A stretch of 64,000 nucleotides of DNA from Pseudomonas sp. SORT22 (GTDB lineage: Bacteria; Pseudomonadota; Gammaproteobacteria; Pseudomonadales; Pseudomonadaceae): contig NZ_CP071007.1 of the NCBI RefSeq assembly GCF_018417635.1, forward strand, positions 2,232,501-2,296,500. The letters run 5' to 3'. Each line of letters begins with the position of its first letter. Within the stretch, counting starts at the first letter, position 1. Both the position numbers and the translations under genes were made by a program. Below, piece after piece: positions 10,564-19,399 of this stretch. Under the pieces are notes generated by a model. The model saw only the letters and a program-made list of their open reading frames with translations. It searched no databases and had not been told where the DNA came from.

Positions 10564-11427
10564 TCACGGTTCGCGGACCAGGCGTACGCCAATCCAGTCT
10601 CCGCGGTTGCCTGGCAGGTTGGCGTTGCGGTTGCCGGAGCGCGAGAAAATCGGCGCCTCGCCCCAGTCGTTGCCACGAATCACCACCACCTTGCAGTCGG
10701 CCTGCTGCCAGGCACTGCCGTCGTTCGGGGCGCCTTCGTAGCTGTCGTGATAACAGTCGGCGACCCATTCGTAGACGTTGCCGTGCATGTCGTACACACC
10801 AAAGGCGTTGGCCGGGTAGCTGCCCACCGGCGAGCTGAAACTGAAGCCATCCTTGGGCCCGTAGACATTGGCGTTGCGGCTGATCTGGTAGTCGCCGTCC
10901 GGGTCCATGTCGAACGGGAACGGCCCGTTGCTGCCGGCGCGGGCGGCGTATTCGCGCTGTGCTTCGCTGATCAACTGGTAGCGCTTGCCGGTCTTTTTCG
11001 TCAGCCAGTCGGCATAGGCCTGGGCATCGTGATAGCTCATGCACACCGCCGGTTGTCGCGGGCCTTGCTGGTAGCGCGGCTTGCTGGCCTTGCACTCGCG
11101 GCCCGGGCGAGTGTCGCCGTCGGCAATCTTGGCCCCGGACTCGCGCAAGTAGGCGTCCCATTCACCGGCAGTTACCTGGTAGCGGCTGACCGCGAACGGC
11201 TTGGCGAAGGTCACGGTGTGTTGCGGGCCTTCGTCGGGCTGGCGGCCGACTTCGTCGTCCGGGGTGCCCATGGTGTAACGGCCGGCCGGCAGCATGACCA
11301 TTTCCGGGCAGCTGCTTTTACAGTCGCGAAAGACCTTGCCCGGTTGTACCGCGTCGGCGGCCTGGGCGCTGGCGATGCTGGTCAGCAGCGCGAGTACGGA
11401 TAGCGGGTAGAGCAGTGGTGAAGACAT
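10564..11427 (-). CDS. pvdO: Periplasmic pyoverdine maturation protein PvdO (FGE/sulfatase-modifying fold)
   Basis: The 287-residue protein begins with a signal peptide (hydrophobic core, cleavage after AQA) and has a formylglycine-generating-enzyme-type fold. Visible hallmarks are MVMLPAGRYTMG near the start, VCMSYHDAQAYADWL in the middle, FGVYDMHGNVYEWVADCY and the closing IGVRLVRE. In P. aeruginosa and P. fluorescens PvdO is needed in the periplasm to complete the chromophore from dihydropyoverdine. It lies 12 bases after pvdN and seems to end a pvdMNO transcript. Confidence 0.92.
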   Translation of the reverse strand: MSSPLLYPLSVLALLTSIASAQAADAVQPGKVFRDCKSSCPEMVMLPAGRYTMGTPDDEVGRQPDEGPQHTVTFAKPFAVSRYQVTAGEWDAYLRESGAKIADGDTRPGRECKASKPRYQQGPRQPAVCMSYHDAQAYADWLTKKTGKRYQLISEAQREYAARAGSNGPFPFDMDPDGDYQISRNANVYGPKDGFSFSSPVGSYPANAFGVYDMHGNVYEWVADCYHDSYEGAPNDGSAWQQADCKVVVIRGNDWGEAPIFSRSGNRNANLPGNRGDWIGVRLVREP

Positions 11428-11439
11428 GCGAAGGCCTTT

Positions 11440-12711
11440 TCAGAGTTTTTTGATCAGCAGGGCCATGGCCCGATCGATTTCCTGCTCGTTGTTGAGCAGG
11501 CCCGGAGCGAAGCGAATCACCGGGCCGACGTCGCGCGACACGGCGTCGACCATTACCCGGTTCTGCACCAGGTAGGCGGCGATGGCATCGGCGTTGCCTT
11601 CCTTGACCCTGAAGAAGGTGAAGCCCGCCGAGTGTTCGCTGCTGAGCGGGGTGACCAGTTCGATGGCCTTGTGCTCTTTGAGCCGCTGCTTGAGCAGGTC
11701 GTTGAGCTGGTGGATGCGCGCCTGGACATCGGCCTTGCCCAGTTGCAGGTGCAGCTCGAAGGCCTTGCCCAGTGCCCAGCGGTGCTCGAAGGCGTGGTAG
11801 CCGCCGGGGGTCATGATGGTGGCGAAATCTTCGTCCTCGGAGAAGGTGGCGAAGGTCGGGGTCAGGTGCTGCATCTTCTCCGAGGCGGCGCAGATGATCC
11901 CGGTACCACGCGGGCCGAACATCCATTTATGGGTGCCAGCGATGAAGTAGTCGCAGTTGAAGTCGGCGAAGGTGCTGTTCTCGACACCGAAGCCATGCAC
12001 GCCGTCGACCACGTAAATGATCCGCTGGTTTTCATCGCGGTCACGGTTGTGCCGGCGCACCAGTTCGCCGATCTGCCCGACCGGCAGCTTTACGCCGCTG
12101 CCCGAGTGCACCCAGGTCATGCCCAGCACCCGGGTGTTGGGGGTGATGGCCTGGTCGATCGTGCTTAGCACCTGGTCGGTGGAAATTCCCCAGGGCTGGC
12201 TGAACAGGCGCAGCTTGCGCACCTGGGTGCCTTCGTGGCGCTGGCGAAAGGCCAGGGTGCGGTTTGTGGAATAGTGCTCGTGTTCGGTGGTGAGGATTTC
12301 CTGCTGCGGGCTGACCTGCAAGCGCCCGTAAATCATCCCCAGGCCTTCGGTGGTGCTGCCGGTCAGGGCGATCTGCCGGGGCCTGACTTGCAGGTAGCGC
12401 GCCGCCCACTGGCGGACCTCGCCTTCACGCTGCCATTCGTACTGGCTCTCCCAGTCCATGCGGCTGGCCGGGTTGCGGTCGACTTCAGCGCGGTAGTAAT
12501 CGATGGCTTCCTGCACCGGGCGCGGGTGGGCAGTGACCAGGAAATTGGCAAAGTGGGCGTAGTCCGGATCCAGGGGGAACAGCTGGCGCAGGTTGCGCCA
12601 TTTGTCGCTGCCGCTCAGCGGCGCGGTCGGGGTGGCCAGCGCCTCGGGTAGCAACGGCAGGCTGGCGGCGAGCAGGCCGGCCTGCTTGAGAAAGGTACGG
12701 CGATCTGTCAT
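11440..12711 (-). CDS. pvdN: Tat-exported PLP-dependent pyoverdine side-chain enzyme PvdN
   Basis: This is a 423-residue class V aminotransferase-fold enzyme with a twin-arginine signal (TDRRTFLKQ followed by a hydrophobic stretch), so it acts folded in the periplasm. The PLP lysine lies in IAGTHKWMFGPRG, typical of the family, with FGVE and DGVHGFG preceding it. PvdN converts the N-terminal glutamate side chain of pyoverdine to the succinamide form. The open frame continues upstream past 13500, but the ATG at 12711 gives the Tat signal and expected length. It lies 17 bases after pvdM and is co-oriented with pvdO. Confidence 0.92.
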   Translation of the reverse strand: MTDRRTFLKQAGLLAASLPLLPEALATPTAPLSGSDKWRNLRQLFPLDPDYAHFANFLVTAHPRPVQEAIDYYRAEVDRNPASRMDWESQYEWQREGEVRQWAARYLQVRPRQIALTGSTTEGLGMIYGRLQVSPQQEILTTEHEHYSTNRTLAFRQRHEGTQVRKLRLFSQPWGISTDQVLSTIDQAITPNTRVLGMTWVHSGSGVKLPVGQIGELVRRHNRDRDENQRIIYVVDGVHGFGVENSTFADFNCDYFIAGTHKWMFGPRGTGIICAASEKMQHLTPTFATFSEDEDFATIMTPGGYHAFEHRWALGKAFELHLQLGKADVQARIHQLNDLLKQRLKEHKAIELVTPLSSEHSAGFTFFRVKEGNADAIAAYLVQNRVMVDAVSRDVGPVIRFAPGLLNNEQEIDRAMALLIKKL

Positions 12712-12728
12712 GGCTGGCGGCTTCCGGC

Positions 12729-14078
12729 TCAAGGGGTGGCGGTGGCGGCAACGGGCTGGGCAGTTTTTTGCACCTGCGCCCACACCCGCAGGAAGTTGCC
12801 GGCCCACAGCTTGCTGATGTCGGCCTCGGAGTAACCGCGGGTGAGCAGTTCGGCGGTGACGTTGCGGATCTCGCTGACATCCTTGAAACCCTCCAGGCCG
12901 CCGCCGTCGTTGAAGTCGGAGCTGATGCCGACGTGGTCGATGCCGACCTTCTTCACCGTGTAGTCGATGGCATCGACAAAGTCCTTGAGGGTGGCTTTGG
13001 GTTCTTGATCGAGGATGCCGTAGAGGCTGCTGGCGTACTCGCCAAAGCGTGCCTCGGGCCAGATGGCGATTACCGCGTCGCCGGGCATCAGGGCGTTGGC
13101 CAGGCCTTGCAGCGGTTGCAGGTCGAAGCGCAGGCGCAGGGCTTCGAGCTTGTCCAGGGTCGGCTTGCTCAGCGGTTTGAGGTACTGGCCGAAACCGACC
13201 ACCTGGATGACGCCGCCGCTGTCCTTGATCAGCTGCATTTCCTTGTCGCTGAGGTTGCGCGGGATATCCACCAGCGCCCGCGGCGCCGAATGCGAGGCCA
13301 CGAACGGCGCCTGGCTCAGGCGCGCGACGTCCTCCAGGGCCAGGGTCGACATCTGCGACACATCGATGATCACCCCCAGCGCGTTGAGGCGCTTGACCGC
13401 CTGCTCGCCCAGTGGCGACAGGCCGCCGAGGGCGTCGGCGGTGTCGTTGAAGAACGGCAGCGGGCGCGAGGAGTCGGCCCAATCGTTGTTGCCGGTGTAG
13501 CTGAAACCGAACATGCGCATGCCGCGCTTGGCCCACAGGTCCAGCTGTGACAGGTCGTGGCCCAGCGGGTAGGCGTTGAGCATGCTGATGAACACGGCGA
13601 ACTTGCCTTCGCCATTGAGGCGCCGGAAATCATCCGGGGTATAGGCAATGCCGACCTGGTTGGGGAAGTCGCGGACCATGTTGCTGATGATCTTGTAGCG
13701 CACCTCCTGCTGGTGCCGGGCTTCGTCGACAAAGCCCGGGGTCGGGCGGTGCGGGGCATTGGCGCCGTTCCACAGCTCCGGCCAGCCGAAAATGGTCAAC
13801 GCCGCACCCGACAAACGCCCTTGCCCGGCCTTGACCAGATCGAACTGGCCGTGGCCGTCCTTGTCGATCTCGTTGCCGGCGTTACCGAAGTTCAGCGGCA
13901 CAGTGACATGGCTATCGAACGACAGCATGTGCTCGTGCAGGGCATTGGCCTGTTCGACGATCGGGCGCGGGTAGCCGTGCTGGGATTTGAAGTACAGGTA
14001 GCCGGCGGTGGCAGCGGCCACTGCCAGGGCCAGGGGCAGGCCGATGTAGAGGGCTTTGCGGGAACGGGATGTGGTCAT
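12729..14078 (-). CDS. pvdM: Membrane-anchored dipeptidase-like pyoverdine protein PvdM
   Basis: The 449-residue protein starts with a basic stretch and one hydrophobic helix (about residues 9-28), a membrane anchor facing the periplasm. It then shows the renal dipeptidase fold: a SFDSHVTV metal-site region near the N-terminus, FVASHSAPRAL, and DHVGISSDFNDGGG near the C-terminus. It belongs to the periplasmic maturation set with PvdN, PvdO and PvdP. An ATG at 14084 is also in frame. The one at 14078 has GAGA at better spacing and is preferred. It is the first gene of the pvdMNO unit behind an iron-starvation box. Confidence 0.92.
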   Translation of the reverse strand: MTTSRSRKALYIGLPLALAVAAATAGYLYFKSQHGYPRPIVEQANALHEHMLSFDSHVTVPLNFGNAGNEIDKDGHGQFDLVKAGQGRLSGAALTIFGWPELWNGANAPHRPTPGFVDEARHQQEVRYKIISNMVRDFPNQVGIAYTPDDFRRLNGEGKFAVFISMLNAYPLGHDLSQLDLWAKRGMRMFGFSYTGNNDWADSSRPLPFFNDTADALGGLSPLGEQAVKRLNALGVIIDVSQMSTLALEDVARLSQAPFVASHSAPRALVDIPRNLSDKEMQLIKDSGGVIQVVGFGQYLKPLSKPTLDKLEALRLRFDLQPLQGLANALMPGDAVIAIWPEARFGEYASSLYGILDQEPKATLKDFVDAIDYTVKKVGIDHVGISSDFNDGGGLEGFKDVSEIRNVTAELLTRGYSEADISKLWAGNFLRVWAQVQKTAQPVAATATP

Positions 14079-14159
14079 TGCCATCTCGACGTTAGGCTGA
14101 TCGGAGCGGTTTGCCCGGTGCACAGGCGTGCCGTGGGCAAAGCTTGGGTATCAGGAGGG

Positions 14160-14183
14160 ACGAGTGGCGTGCGGGCAAATTTA
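14160..14183 (-). promoter_or_regulatory. Iron-starvation (PvdS) box upstream of pvdM
   Basis: The minus strand reads TAAAT, 16 bases, CGT. The 16-base spacer is almost the same as that in the pvdA box (11 or more of 16 positions agree by eye). It drives pvdM-pvdN-pvdO. Confidence 0.82.
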
Positions 14184-14264
14184 TCCGGGCGAGCGCCGGG
14201 TTCAAGTTTCAGCGTCTGCGGCCGATAGCCGGGTTAACCCCAATACCATCAGGACGATAGAAAC

Positions 14265-14714
14265 ATGGCAGGTTTTAGCGCCGTATCAATCAACGGGACC
14301 CCATTGAACAGCGGCATCAACACCGGCATCACCGTCACCGGCCAGGAAAGGCAGGCCGGGATGGAAGCGGCGGGCGCGGTCAGCGTCGACCTGTCCAAGC
14401 TGCGTGATAGCGGCAAGGCCGAAGAGGCCAAGGAAAAGGAAGAGGCCAGTGCCGGCGAAGAACCGGCGCACATCAAGCAATTGCGCGAGATGATCAAGAA
14501 AATGCAAAAGCAGTTGGCCGAGCAGCAGAAACGCTTGCAGGAAGTCCTGGCCAGCGACATGGAGCCGATCCTCAAGGCTTCCGCTGTCGCTGCCGCGCAA
14601 TCGGCGGTGGGCGCGACCACGGCGTCGATCGCCAGCGCCACGGCAACGCTGCTCAAGGCGCTGACCGAAGCCGGTGGCAGCAGCTCGGGCTCGTTGGTCA
14701 GCACCAACGCCTGA
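14265..14714 (+). CDS. Small helical protein of unknown function
   Basis: This is a 149-residue protein of unrecognised function. The first 45 residues are glycine- and threonine-rich with no signal peptide. A charged block rich in Glu and Lys follows (about 46-65), then a helical coiled-coil-like stretch with repeated Gln and Leu (IKKMQKQLAEQQKRLQEVL, about 72-92), and an Ala/Ser-rich tail. The ATG at 14265 is preceded by AGGACG. It is divergent from pvdM, and a strong terminator follows. It may belong with small cytoplasmic or secreted helical proteins. No role is proposed. Confidence 0.75.
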   Translation: MAGFSAVSINGTPLNSGINTGITVTGQERQAGMEAAGAVSVDLSKLRDSGKAEEAKEKEEASAGEEPAHIKQLREMIKKMQKQLAEQQKRLQEVLASDMEPILKASAVAAAQSAVGATTASIASATATLLKALTEAGGSSSGSLVSTNA

Positions 14715-14719
14715 AACGA

Positions 14720-14749
14720 AAAAGGGCCTGTGCATGCACAGGCCCTTTT
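14720..14749. terminator. Bidirectional terminator between convergent genes
   Basis: A perfect 30-base palindrome (AAAAGGGCCTGTGCA and its complement) lies between the stops of the unknown gene and pbpG. A-runs and T-runs on either side allow use in both directions. Confidence 0.9.
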
Positions 14750-14753
14750 GTTT

Positions 14754-15689
14754 TCAGTCAGCCAGTTGACGGTTCTGCGTGCGCTCTGACTTGTAGCGCA
14801 TGGCCACTGCCGGGGCCGGCTTGGTGCTGCCGGTCTCAAGCCACTGGCGCATGCGGCTGGCGTCGGCAAAGTGGGTGTACTTGCCAAAGGCATCGAGGAT
14901 CACCATGGCCACCGGGCGGTTGTCCATCTTGGTCAACAGCACCAGGCAGTGGCCGGCATCGTTGGTGAAGCCGGTCTTGGTCAGCTTGATGTCCCAGTTG
15001 CTCTTGTTGACCAGGTGGTCGGTGTTGCGAAAGCCCAGGGTATAGTTGGGTTTTTTGAACGCCACGGTCTGCTCGCGGGTGGTGCTCAAGCTGCTCAGCA
15101 GCGGGTAGTTGCGCGCCGCCATCAGCAGCTTGCTGAGGTCGCGGGCAGTGGAAACGTTGCTGGTCGAAAGCCCCGTCGGCTCTACATAACGGGTGTGGCT
15201 CATGCCTAATGCACGGGCCTTGGCGTTCATCGCCTTGATGAAGGCGTTGTAGCCGCCCGGGTAGTTGTGCGCCAATGTTGAGGCCGCGCGGTTTTCCGAC
15301 GACATCAGGGTGATCAGCAGCATGTCCTTGCGGTTGAGCTGGCTGCCCAGCTTGACCCGCGAATACACCCCTTTCATTTCCTTGTTCTGGGCGATGGTGA
15401 CCGTGAGCATCTCGTCCATGTTCTGCTTGGCGTCGAGCACCACCATGCCGGTCATCAGCTTGGTCACCGAAGCGATCGGCACCACCCGGTCAGGGTTGTT
15501 GGCGTAGAGCACCTTGTTGGTTTGCAGATCGATCAGCAGGGCGCTGCCGGAGGCCAGGTGCAATTTCGCTGGATCGCGTTGTTGCTGGGCCGGGGGTTGA
15601 GCAGCAGCGGTCGACGTGACAGTCGCAGTACCTGTGAGCAACAGCAGCAGGCTTAGAATCGAAAGGGAAGTTTTCACGTTGAGGCTCAC
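14754..15689 (-). CDS. pbpG: D-alanyl-D-alanine endopeptidase, penicillin-binding protein 7
   Basis: The 311-residue exported peptidase cuts cross-links in periplasmic peptidoglycan. A signal peptide (about residues 1-30) precedes the low-molecular-weight PBP domain with all three active-site motifs in order: SVTK (catalytic serine, near 75), SEN (near 131) and KTG in [10 protein letters not shown] (near 238). The C-terminal tail is basic. The ATG at 15689 fits the signal peptide. The gene stands alone on the minus strand between two terminators. Confidence 0.92.
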   Translation of the reverse strand: MSLNVKTSLSILSLLLLLTGTATVTSTAAAQPPAQQQRDPAKLHLASGSALLIDLQTNKVLYANNPDRVVPIASVTKLMTGMVVLDAKQNMDEMLTVTIAQNKEMKGVYSRVKLGSQLNRKDMLLITLMSSENRAASTLAHNYPGGYNAFIKAMNAKARALGMSHTRYVEPTGLSTSNVSTARDLSKLLMAARNYPLLSSLSTTREQTVAFKKPNYTLGFRNTDHLVNKSNWDIKLTKTGFTNDAGHCLVLLTKMDNRPVAMVILDAFGKYTHFADASRMRQWLETGSTKPAPAVAMRYKSERTQNRQLAD

Positions 15690-15836
15690 TAGAAGTTGTT
15701 ATGTCGTTGGCTGTGCAAGGGTTTTCCCCCAAAAACCGCTGCATTTTAGGAGTATGGCCTAGTTGCTGTCGATTGCCCGGACAGCGCTATCGTGCAGATG
15801 AAAAAAACTTAATCCAAGTGCCTTTCAGCGGCCCAT

Positions 15837-15861
15837 AAAAAGCCCCGCCAAAGGGCGGGGC
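15837..15861 (-). terminator. Rho-independent terminator of the small gene at 15906
   Basis: Read on the minus strand, GCCCCGCC, a four-base loop and GGCGGGGC are followed by TTTTTAT. Confidence 0.85.
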
Positions 15862-15905
15862 AAGGGGCTGTGCGGAGCAACGCACGATAAAACGGTGGGC
15901 AGGCC

Positions 15906-16088
15906 TCAGGCTTGCAGGCCGGGGCCCTCGAGACGCTCGGCGAGGGCCTGGGCGGCCGGCAAGGAGGTCAATGGCCCGGAAATCGCTTCGCCATTGCGCA
16001 CCAGGTACCAGCAGGCCAGCAAGCCCAACTCCCTGAGCGAGGTGGGGACGGCGCTGCCGATGACGGACATGATATTGATAGGGGCCAT
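15906..16088 (-). CDS. Small protein of unknown function, 60 residues
   Basis: The frame encodes 60 residues starting MAPINIMSVIG, with a short hydrophobic patch (LGLLACWYLV) and no charged tail. A clear GGAGG lies seven bases before the ATG, and a rho-independent terminator follows the stop, so this looks like a real single-gene unit. I do not recognise the family. Confidence 0.7.
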   Translation of the reverse strand: MAPINIMSVIGSAVPTSLRELGLLACWYLVRNGEAISGPLTSLPAAQALAERLEGPGLQA

Positions 16089-16344
16089 TGGGGTTCCTCC
16101 CGTGAGTCATGGGCCTACCTTAGCGTCGAGTGCCGGGTGGTTGAAATCAACGCGCTTGATAGTGATCATCAGCCACGACAGTTCATAGCCACTCCTCACA
16201 GCACAACGCCGACGTCGGGGATATTTATAAGACTGCGGGAACCGAAAAAATCACACAGGTTCAGAGTAAAGGTTATGTAAGGGCCGATCAGCGGTCTGCG
16301 GCGGGCGAGGGCGCAGTGCCAGTCCGTTTCCTGAGGAGATTTCA

Positions 16345-17163
16345 ATGGCAACATTTCCAGGCAAAGACACCCAGCTGTGCATCTCGTTGGCCGGGCGTCC
16401 GGGCACCTTTGGCGTGCGCTTTCACAACCATCTGTATCAGCAGCTGGATCTGGATTTCTACTACAAGGCCATGACTACCGACGACCTTCCGGCAGCCGTT
16501 GCCGGTATCCGTGCCCTGGGCATCCGCGGCTGTGGCGTGTCGATGCCTTACAAGGAAGCCTGCCTGGCCCTGGTCGACGGCATTGACCCGTCGGCGGCGG
16601 TCATCGAGTCGATCAACACCATCGTCAATACCAATGGCCACCTGGAAGGCTATAACACTGACTACCTGGCCGTGCGCCATTTGCTCCTGCGTCACCAGGT
16701 GGACCCGTCGACGGCGTTTGCCCTGCGCGGCAGCGGCGGCATGGCCAAGGCGTTGGCCAGTGCCCTGCGCGATGCCGGCTTTAGCCAGGGCATCATCGTT
16801 GCCCGCAATGAACAAGCCGGGCGGCAACTGGCCGACAGTTGCGGCTATCGCTGGCAGGCAGAGCTGGGCGACCTGTGCCCACCGATGTTGGTCAATGTCA
16901 CGCCGATCGGCATGGCCGGTGGGGTTGAAGCCGAACAGTTGGCCTTCGCCCCCGAGGCGATAGCGGCGGCGCAGCGGGTATTCGATGTGGTGGCGATGCC
17001 GGCGCTGACGCCGTTGATCGTCGAAGCCCAGCGTCTGGGCATACCGGTGATTACCGGGCTGGAGGTGATTGCCTTGCAGGCGCTGGAGCAGTTCGTGCTG
17101 TACACCGGGGTACGGCCAACGGCGGAGCAGGTGGCGCGGGCAGTGGCGTTTGCCCGCGGCTGA
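16345..17163 (+). CDS. Shikimate dehydrogenase-family oxidoreductase (AroE paralogue)
   Basis: The 272-residue protein has the AroE fold: SLAGRPGTFGVRFHN at the substrate end, the catalytic-lysine motif as GVSMPYKE (canonical NVTxPxK), EGYNTDY for the second catalytic aspartate, and the NADP-binding loop as GSGGMAKAL. Departures from housekeeping AroE, notably SLAGRP in place of GxPxxHS and GSGGM in place of GAGGA, point to a paralogue acting on a shikimate- or quinate-like compound. The substrate is not evident. The ATG is preceded by GAGGAG. It is a single gene. Confidence 0.82.
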   Translation: MATFPGKDTQLCISLAGRPGTFGVRFHNHLYQQLDLDFYYKAMTTDDLPAAVAGIRALGIRGCGVSMPYKEACLALVDGIDPSAAVIESINTIVNTNGHLEGYNTDYLAVRHLLLRHQVDPSTAFALRGSGGMAKALASALRDAGFSQGIIVARNEQAGRQLADSCGYRWQAELGDLCPPMLVNVTPIGMAGGVEAEQLAFAPEAIAAAQRVFDVVAMPALTPLIVEAQRLGIPVITGLEVIALQALEQFVLYTGVRPTAEQVARAVAFARG

Positions 17164-17174
17164 AGGGTAAAACC

Positions 17175-17222
17175 TATCGCGGGGCAAGTCGGGTCGCCGC
17201 ACCGCCGCTCCCACAGTGGGTC
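17175..17222. repeat. Degenerate REP-type palindrome
   Basis: TATCGCGGGGCAAG followed by CCGCTCCCACAGTGGG resembles the Pseudomonas REP unit found intact elsewhere in the window (21465, 58301, 61317), but with an altered middle. Confidence 0.55.
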
Positions 17223-17248
17223 TGGTGGTACACAACCCCGCGATGCTG

Positions 17249-17893
17249 TTACTCGAACTGCGCCAGGCGCTCTTCCAGCGCCGCAATCCGTGCTTCCAGC
17301 GCTTCGATCCGCTCCAGCGATACCGCGCCACCGGCCGAACGCTCCGGCCCTTGCTGGCGCGCCGCCAGGATCGCCTCGATTTCGGCCGGATCGCCCAGCG
17401 CATGGGTGTAGCGATCTTCACGCTGCCCGGCCTGGCGCGGCAGGTGCAGGGCAAAACCGCGGGCGATCAGGCGCTCAAGCTGGTGCACCACCTGTTCGGC
17501 ATCTTCGAACTCATGCATGCGGCTGCTACGGGTCAGCAGTTCGTTAACCGTTTGCGGCCCGCGCAGGAACATCAGCCCCAGCAGGGTTACCTGCGCCGGC
17601 ACCAGCTCCAGGGCCTTGTCCACGCGCTGCTCCCAGCGGTCGGCGCGGCTGCCCATCTGCAGGCGGGTCAGGCCCTGGCCTTCGAGCGCGCGCAGGGCCT
17701 GGCCAACCTGGCCCTGGCTGAGATTGGTGACCGGCTCACGGCTGGTCTTCTGGTTGCAGGCCAGCACCAGGGCGTTGAGGGTCAGCGGGTAGGTTTCCGG
17801 GCTGGTGGCCTGTTTTTCGATCAGCGAGCCGAGCACGCGGATCTCGGTGCTGGTGAAGCGGGCGTCGGAAGCGGTTTCGTGTTCGGCGGACAT
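17249..17893 (-). CDS. yceH: YceH family protein (DUF480)
   Basis: The 214-residue protein matches the YceH/DUF480 family by its opening ([24 protein letters not shown]) and the following winged-helix-like repeats, including NQKTSREPV and [12 protein letters not shown]. The C-terminal 25 residues form a short coiled coil (alternating Leu, Glu and Arg). The family's role is not settled; the fold suggests nucleic-acid or protein binding. It is monocistronic and divergent from the AroE paralogue's downstream side. Confidence 0.88.
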   Translation of the reverse strand: MSAEHETASDARFTSTEIRVLGSLIEKQATSPETYPLTLNALVLACNQKTSREPVTNLSQGQVGQALRALEGQGLTRLQMGSRADRWEQRVDKALELVPAQVTLLGLMFLRGPQTVNELLTRSSRMHEFEDAEQVVHQLERLIARGFALHLPRQAGQREDRYTHALGDPAEIEAILAARQQGPERSAGGAVSLERIEALEARIAALEERLAQFE

Positions 17894-17943
17894 GGCCCTG
17901 TCTCTATGCGAAGAAAGGCCTCTAGCCTAGGTGCGCAACAGGG

Positions 17944-17980
17944 TAAAACACAAGCAGCCGGTGCAGGACGCACCGGCTGC
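17944..17980 (-). terminator. Terminator after sstT
   Basis: An 11-bp stem (GCAGCCGGTGC with GCACCGGCTGC) and a five-base loop, followed on the minus strand by TTGTGTTTT, lie ten bases after the sstT stop. Confidence 0.75.
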
Positions 17981-17989
17981 AGGTCAAGC

Positions 17990-19201
17990 TCAGGCGGCCT
18001 GGCGCTCTTTGGCCAGGCAGGCCGCGGCGGTGAACAGTACGTCGGTGGAGGAGTTCAGCGCGGTTTCCGCCGAGTCCTGCAGCACACCGATGATGAAACC
18101 GACGGCCACCACCTGCATGGCGATCTCGCTGGGGATGCCGAACAGGCTGCACGCCAGCGGGATCAGCAGCAGCGAGCCGCCGGCCACGCCCGAGGCGCCG
18201 CAGGCGCAGACAGCGGCGACAACGCTGAGCAGGATCGCGGTCGGGATGTCGACGGCGATGCCCAAGGTGTGCACGGCAGCCAGGGTCAGCACGGTGATGG
18301 TGGTCGCTGCGCCGGCCATGTTGATGGTCGCGCCCAGCGGGATCGACACCGAGTAGGTGTCTTCGTGCAGGCCGAGTTTCTCGCTCAGGGCCATGTTGAC
18401 CGGGATGTTGGCCGCCGAGCTGCGGGTGAAGAAGGCGGTGATGCCGCTTTCACGCAGGCACAGCAGCACCAGCGGGAAAGGGTTGCGGCGAATCTTCCAG
18501 AACACGATGATCGGGTTGACCACCAGCGCCACGAACAGCATGCAGCCGATCAGCACGGCCAGCAGGTGCAGGTAACCGAGCAGGGCGTCCAGCCCGGACT
18601 GCGCCAGGGTCGAGGCGACCAGGCCGAAAATCCCCAGCGGCGCAAAGCGAATCACCACGCGTACGATCAAAGTCACGCCGTTGGACAGGTCGGCAACCAC
18701 CGTGCGCGTGGTCTCCCCGGCGTGACGAATGGCCACACCCAGGCCAATGGCCCAGGCCAGGATGCCGATGAAGTTGGCGTTCATCAGCGCGCTCACCGGG
18801 TTGTCGACCACGCTCAGCAGCAGGCTTTGCAGCACTTCAGTGATGCCACCGGGAGCACTCAAGGCAACGTCCGAGGTGCTCAGCGCCAGGTTGGACGGGA
18901 AGGCCATGCTGGCAATCACTGCGACCACGGCGGCGGCGAAGGTACCGAACAGGTACAGCACCAGGATCGGACGGATATGGGTTTCGGTGCCGTGACGGTG
19001 GTTGGCGATCGAAGCCATGACCAGGATGAACACCAGGATCGGCGCCACCGCCTTGAGCGCGGAGACGAAGACCTTGCCGACGAAGCCGAGGCTTGCGGCG
19101 GTCGTGGGGGCGAACACGGCCAGGGCAATGCCGGCGGCGAGGCCGATCATGATCTGGACCACCAGGCTGGTGCGGTTCAACAGGTTTAGAACAGGGGTCA
19201 T
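17990..19201 (-). CDS. sstT: Sodium/serine-threonine symporter SstT
   Basis: The 403-residue inner-membrane carrier of the DAACS family takes up serine and threonine with sodium. Eight or so hydrophobic helices are visible. The family's substrate regions are the serine-rich hairpin with [13 protein letters not shown], the NMAGAA segment in the substrate and sodium site, and [10 protein letters not shown] near the C-terminus. The frame is open to 19246, but the ATG at 19201 gives the usual N-terminus ([13 protein letters not shown]). A terminator follows it and an nhaR-like regulator lies upstream on the same strand. Confidence 0.93.
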   Translation of the reverse strand: MTPVLNLLNRTSLVVQIMIGLAAGIALAVFAPTTAASLGFVGKVFVSALKAVAPILVFILVMASIANHRHGTETHIRPILVLYLFGTFAAAVVAVIASMAFPSNLALSTSDVALSAPGGITEVLQSLLLSVVDNPVSALMNANFIGILAWAIGLGVAIRHAGETTRTVVADLSNGVTLIVRVVIRFAPLGIFGLVASTLAQSGLDALLGYLHLLAVLIGCMLFVALVVNPIIVFWKIRRNPFPLVLLCLRESGITAFFTRSSAANIPVNMALSEKLGLHEDTYSVSIPLGATINMAGAATTITVLTLAAVHTLGIAVDIPTAILLSVVAAVCACGASGVAGGSLLLIPLACSLFGIPSEIAMQVVAVGFIIGVLQDSAETALNSSTDVLFTAAACLAKERQAA

Positions 19202-19399
19202 GGCAGGTGTTTCTCTGTCTTGTTCAGGGCGCGGTGGGCGAACCACGGCGCTGGAGCATGGGGCACCTGGCGGGGCAGGGCCGAGAAAAAGGGCGCGACT
19301 TTAGCACAGCAGGGCACATTTGGTGTTTGCGCTGCGTCAGACGGTAGGACGCAAGTGTAGTCTGCGCGCCCTTTGCAAACGGCGATGAACCCGCGCCGG

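Noticed and set aside
12723-13536. Much longer form of PvdN starting near 13536
   Set aside because: The extension overlaps pvdM in another frame, and the Tat signal begins at 12711.
17216-19189. Plus-strand open frame of 657 codons across yceH and sstT
   Set aside because: It is antisense to two recognised genes and is rich in His, Gln and Gly as expected of a shadow frame.
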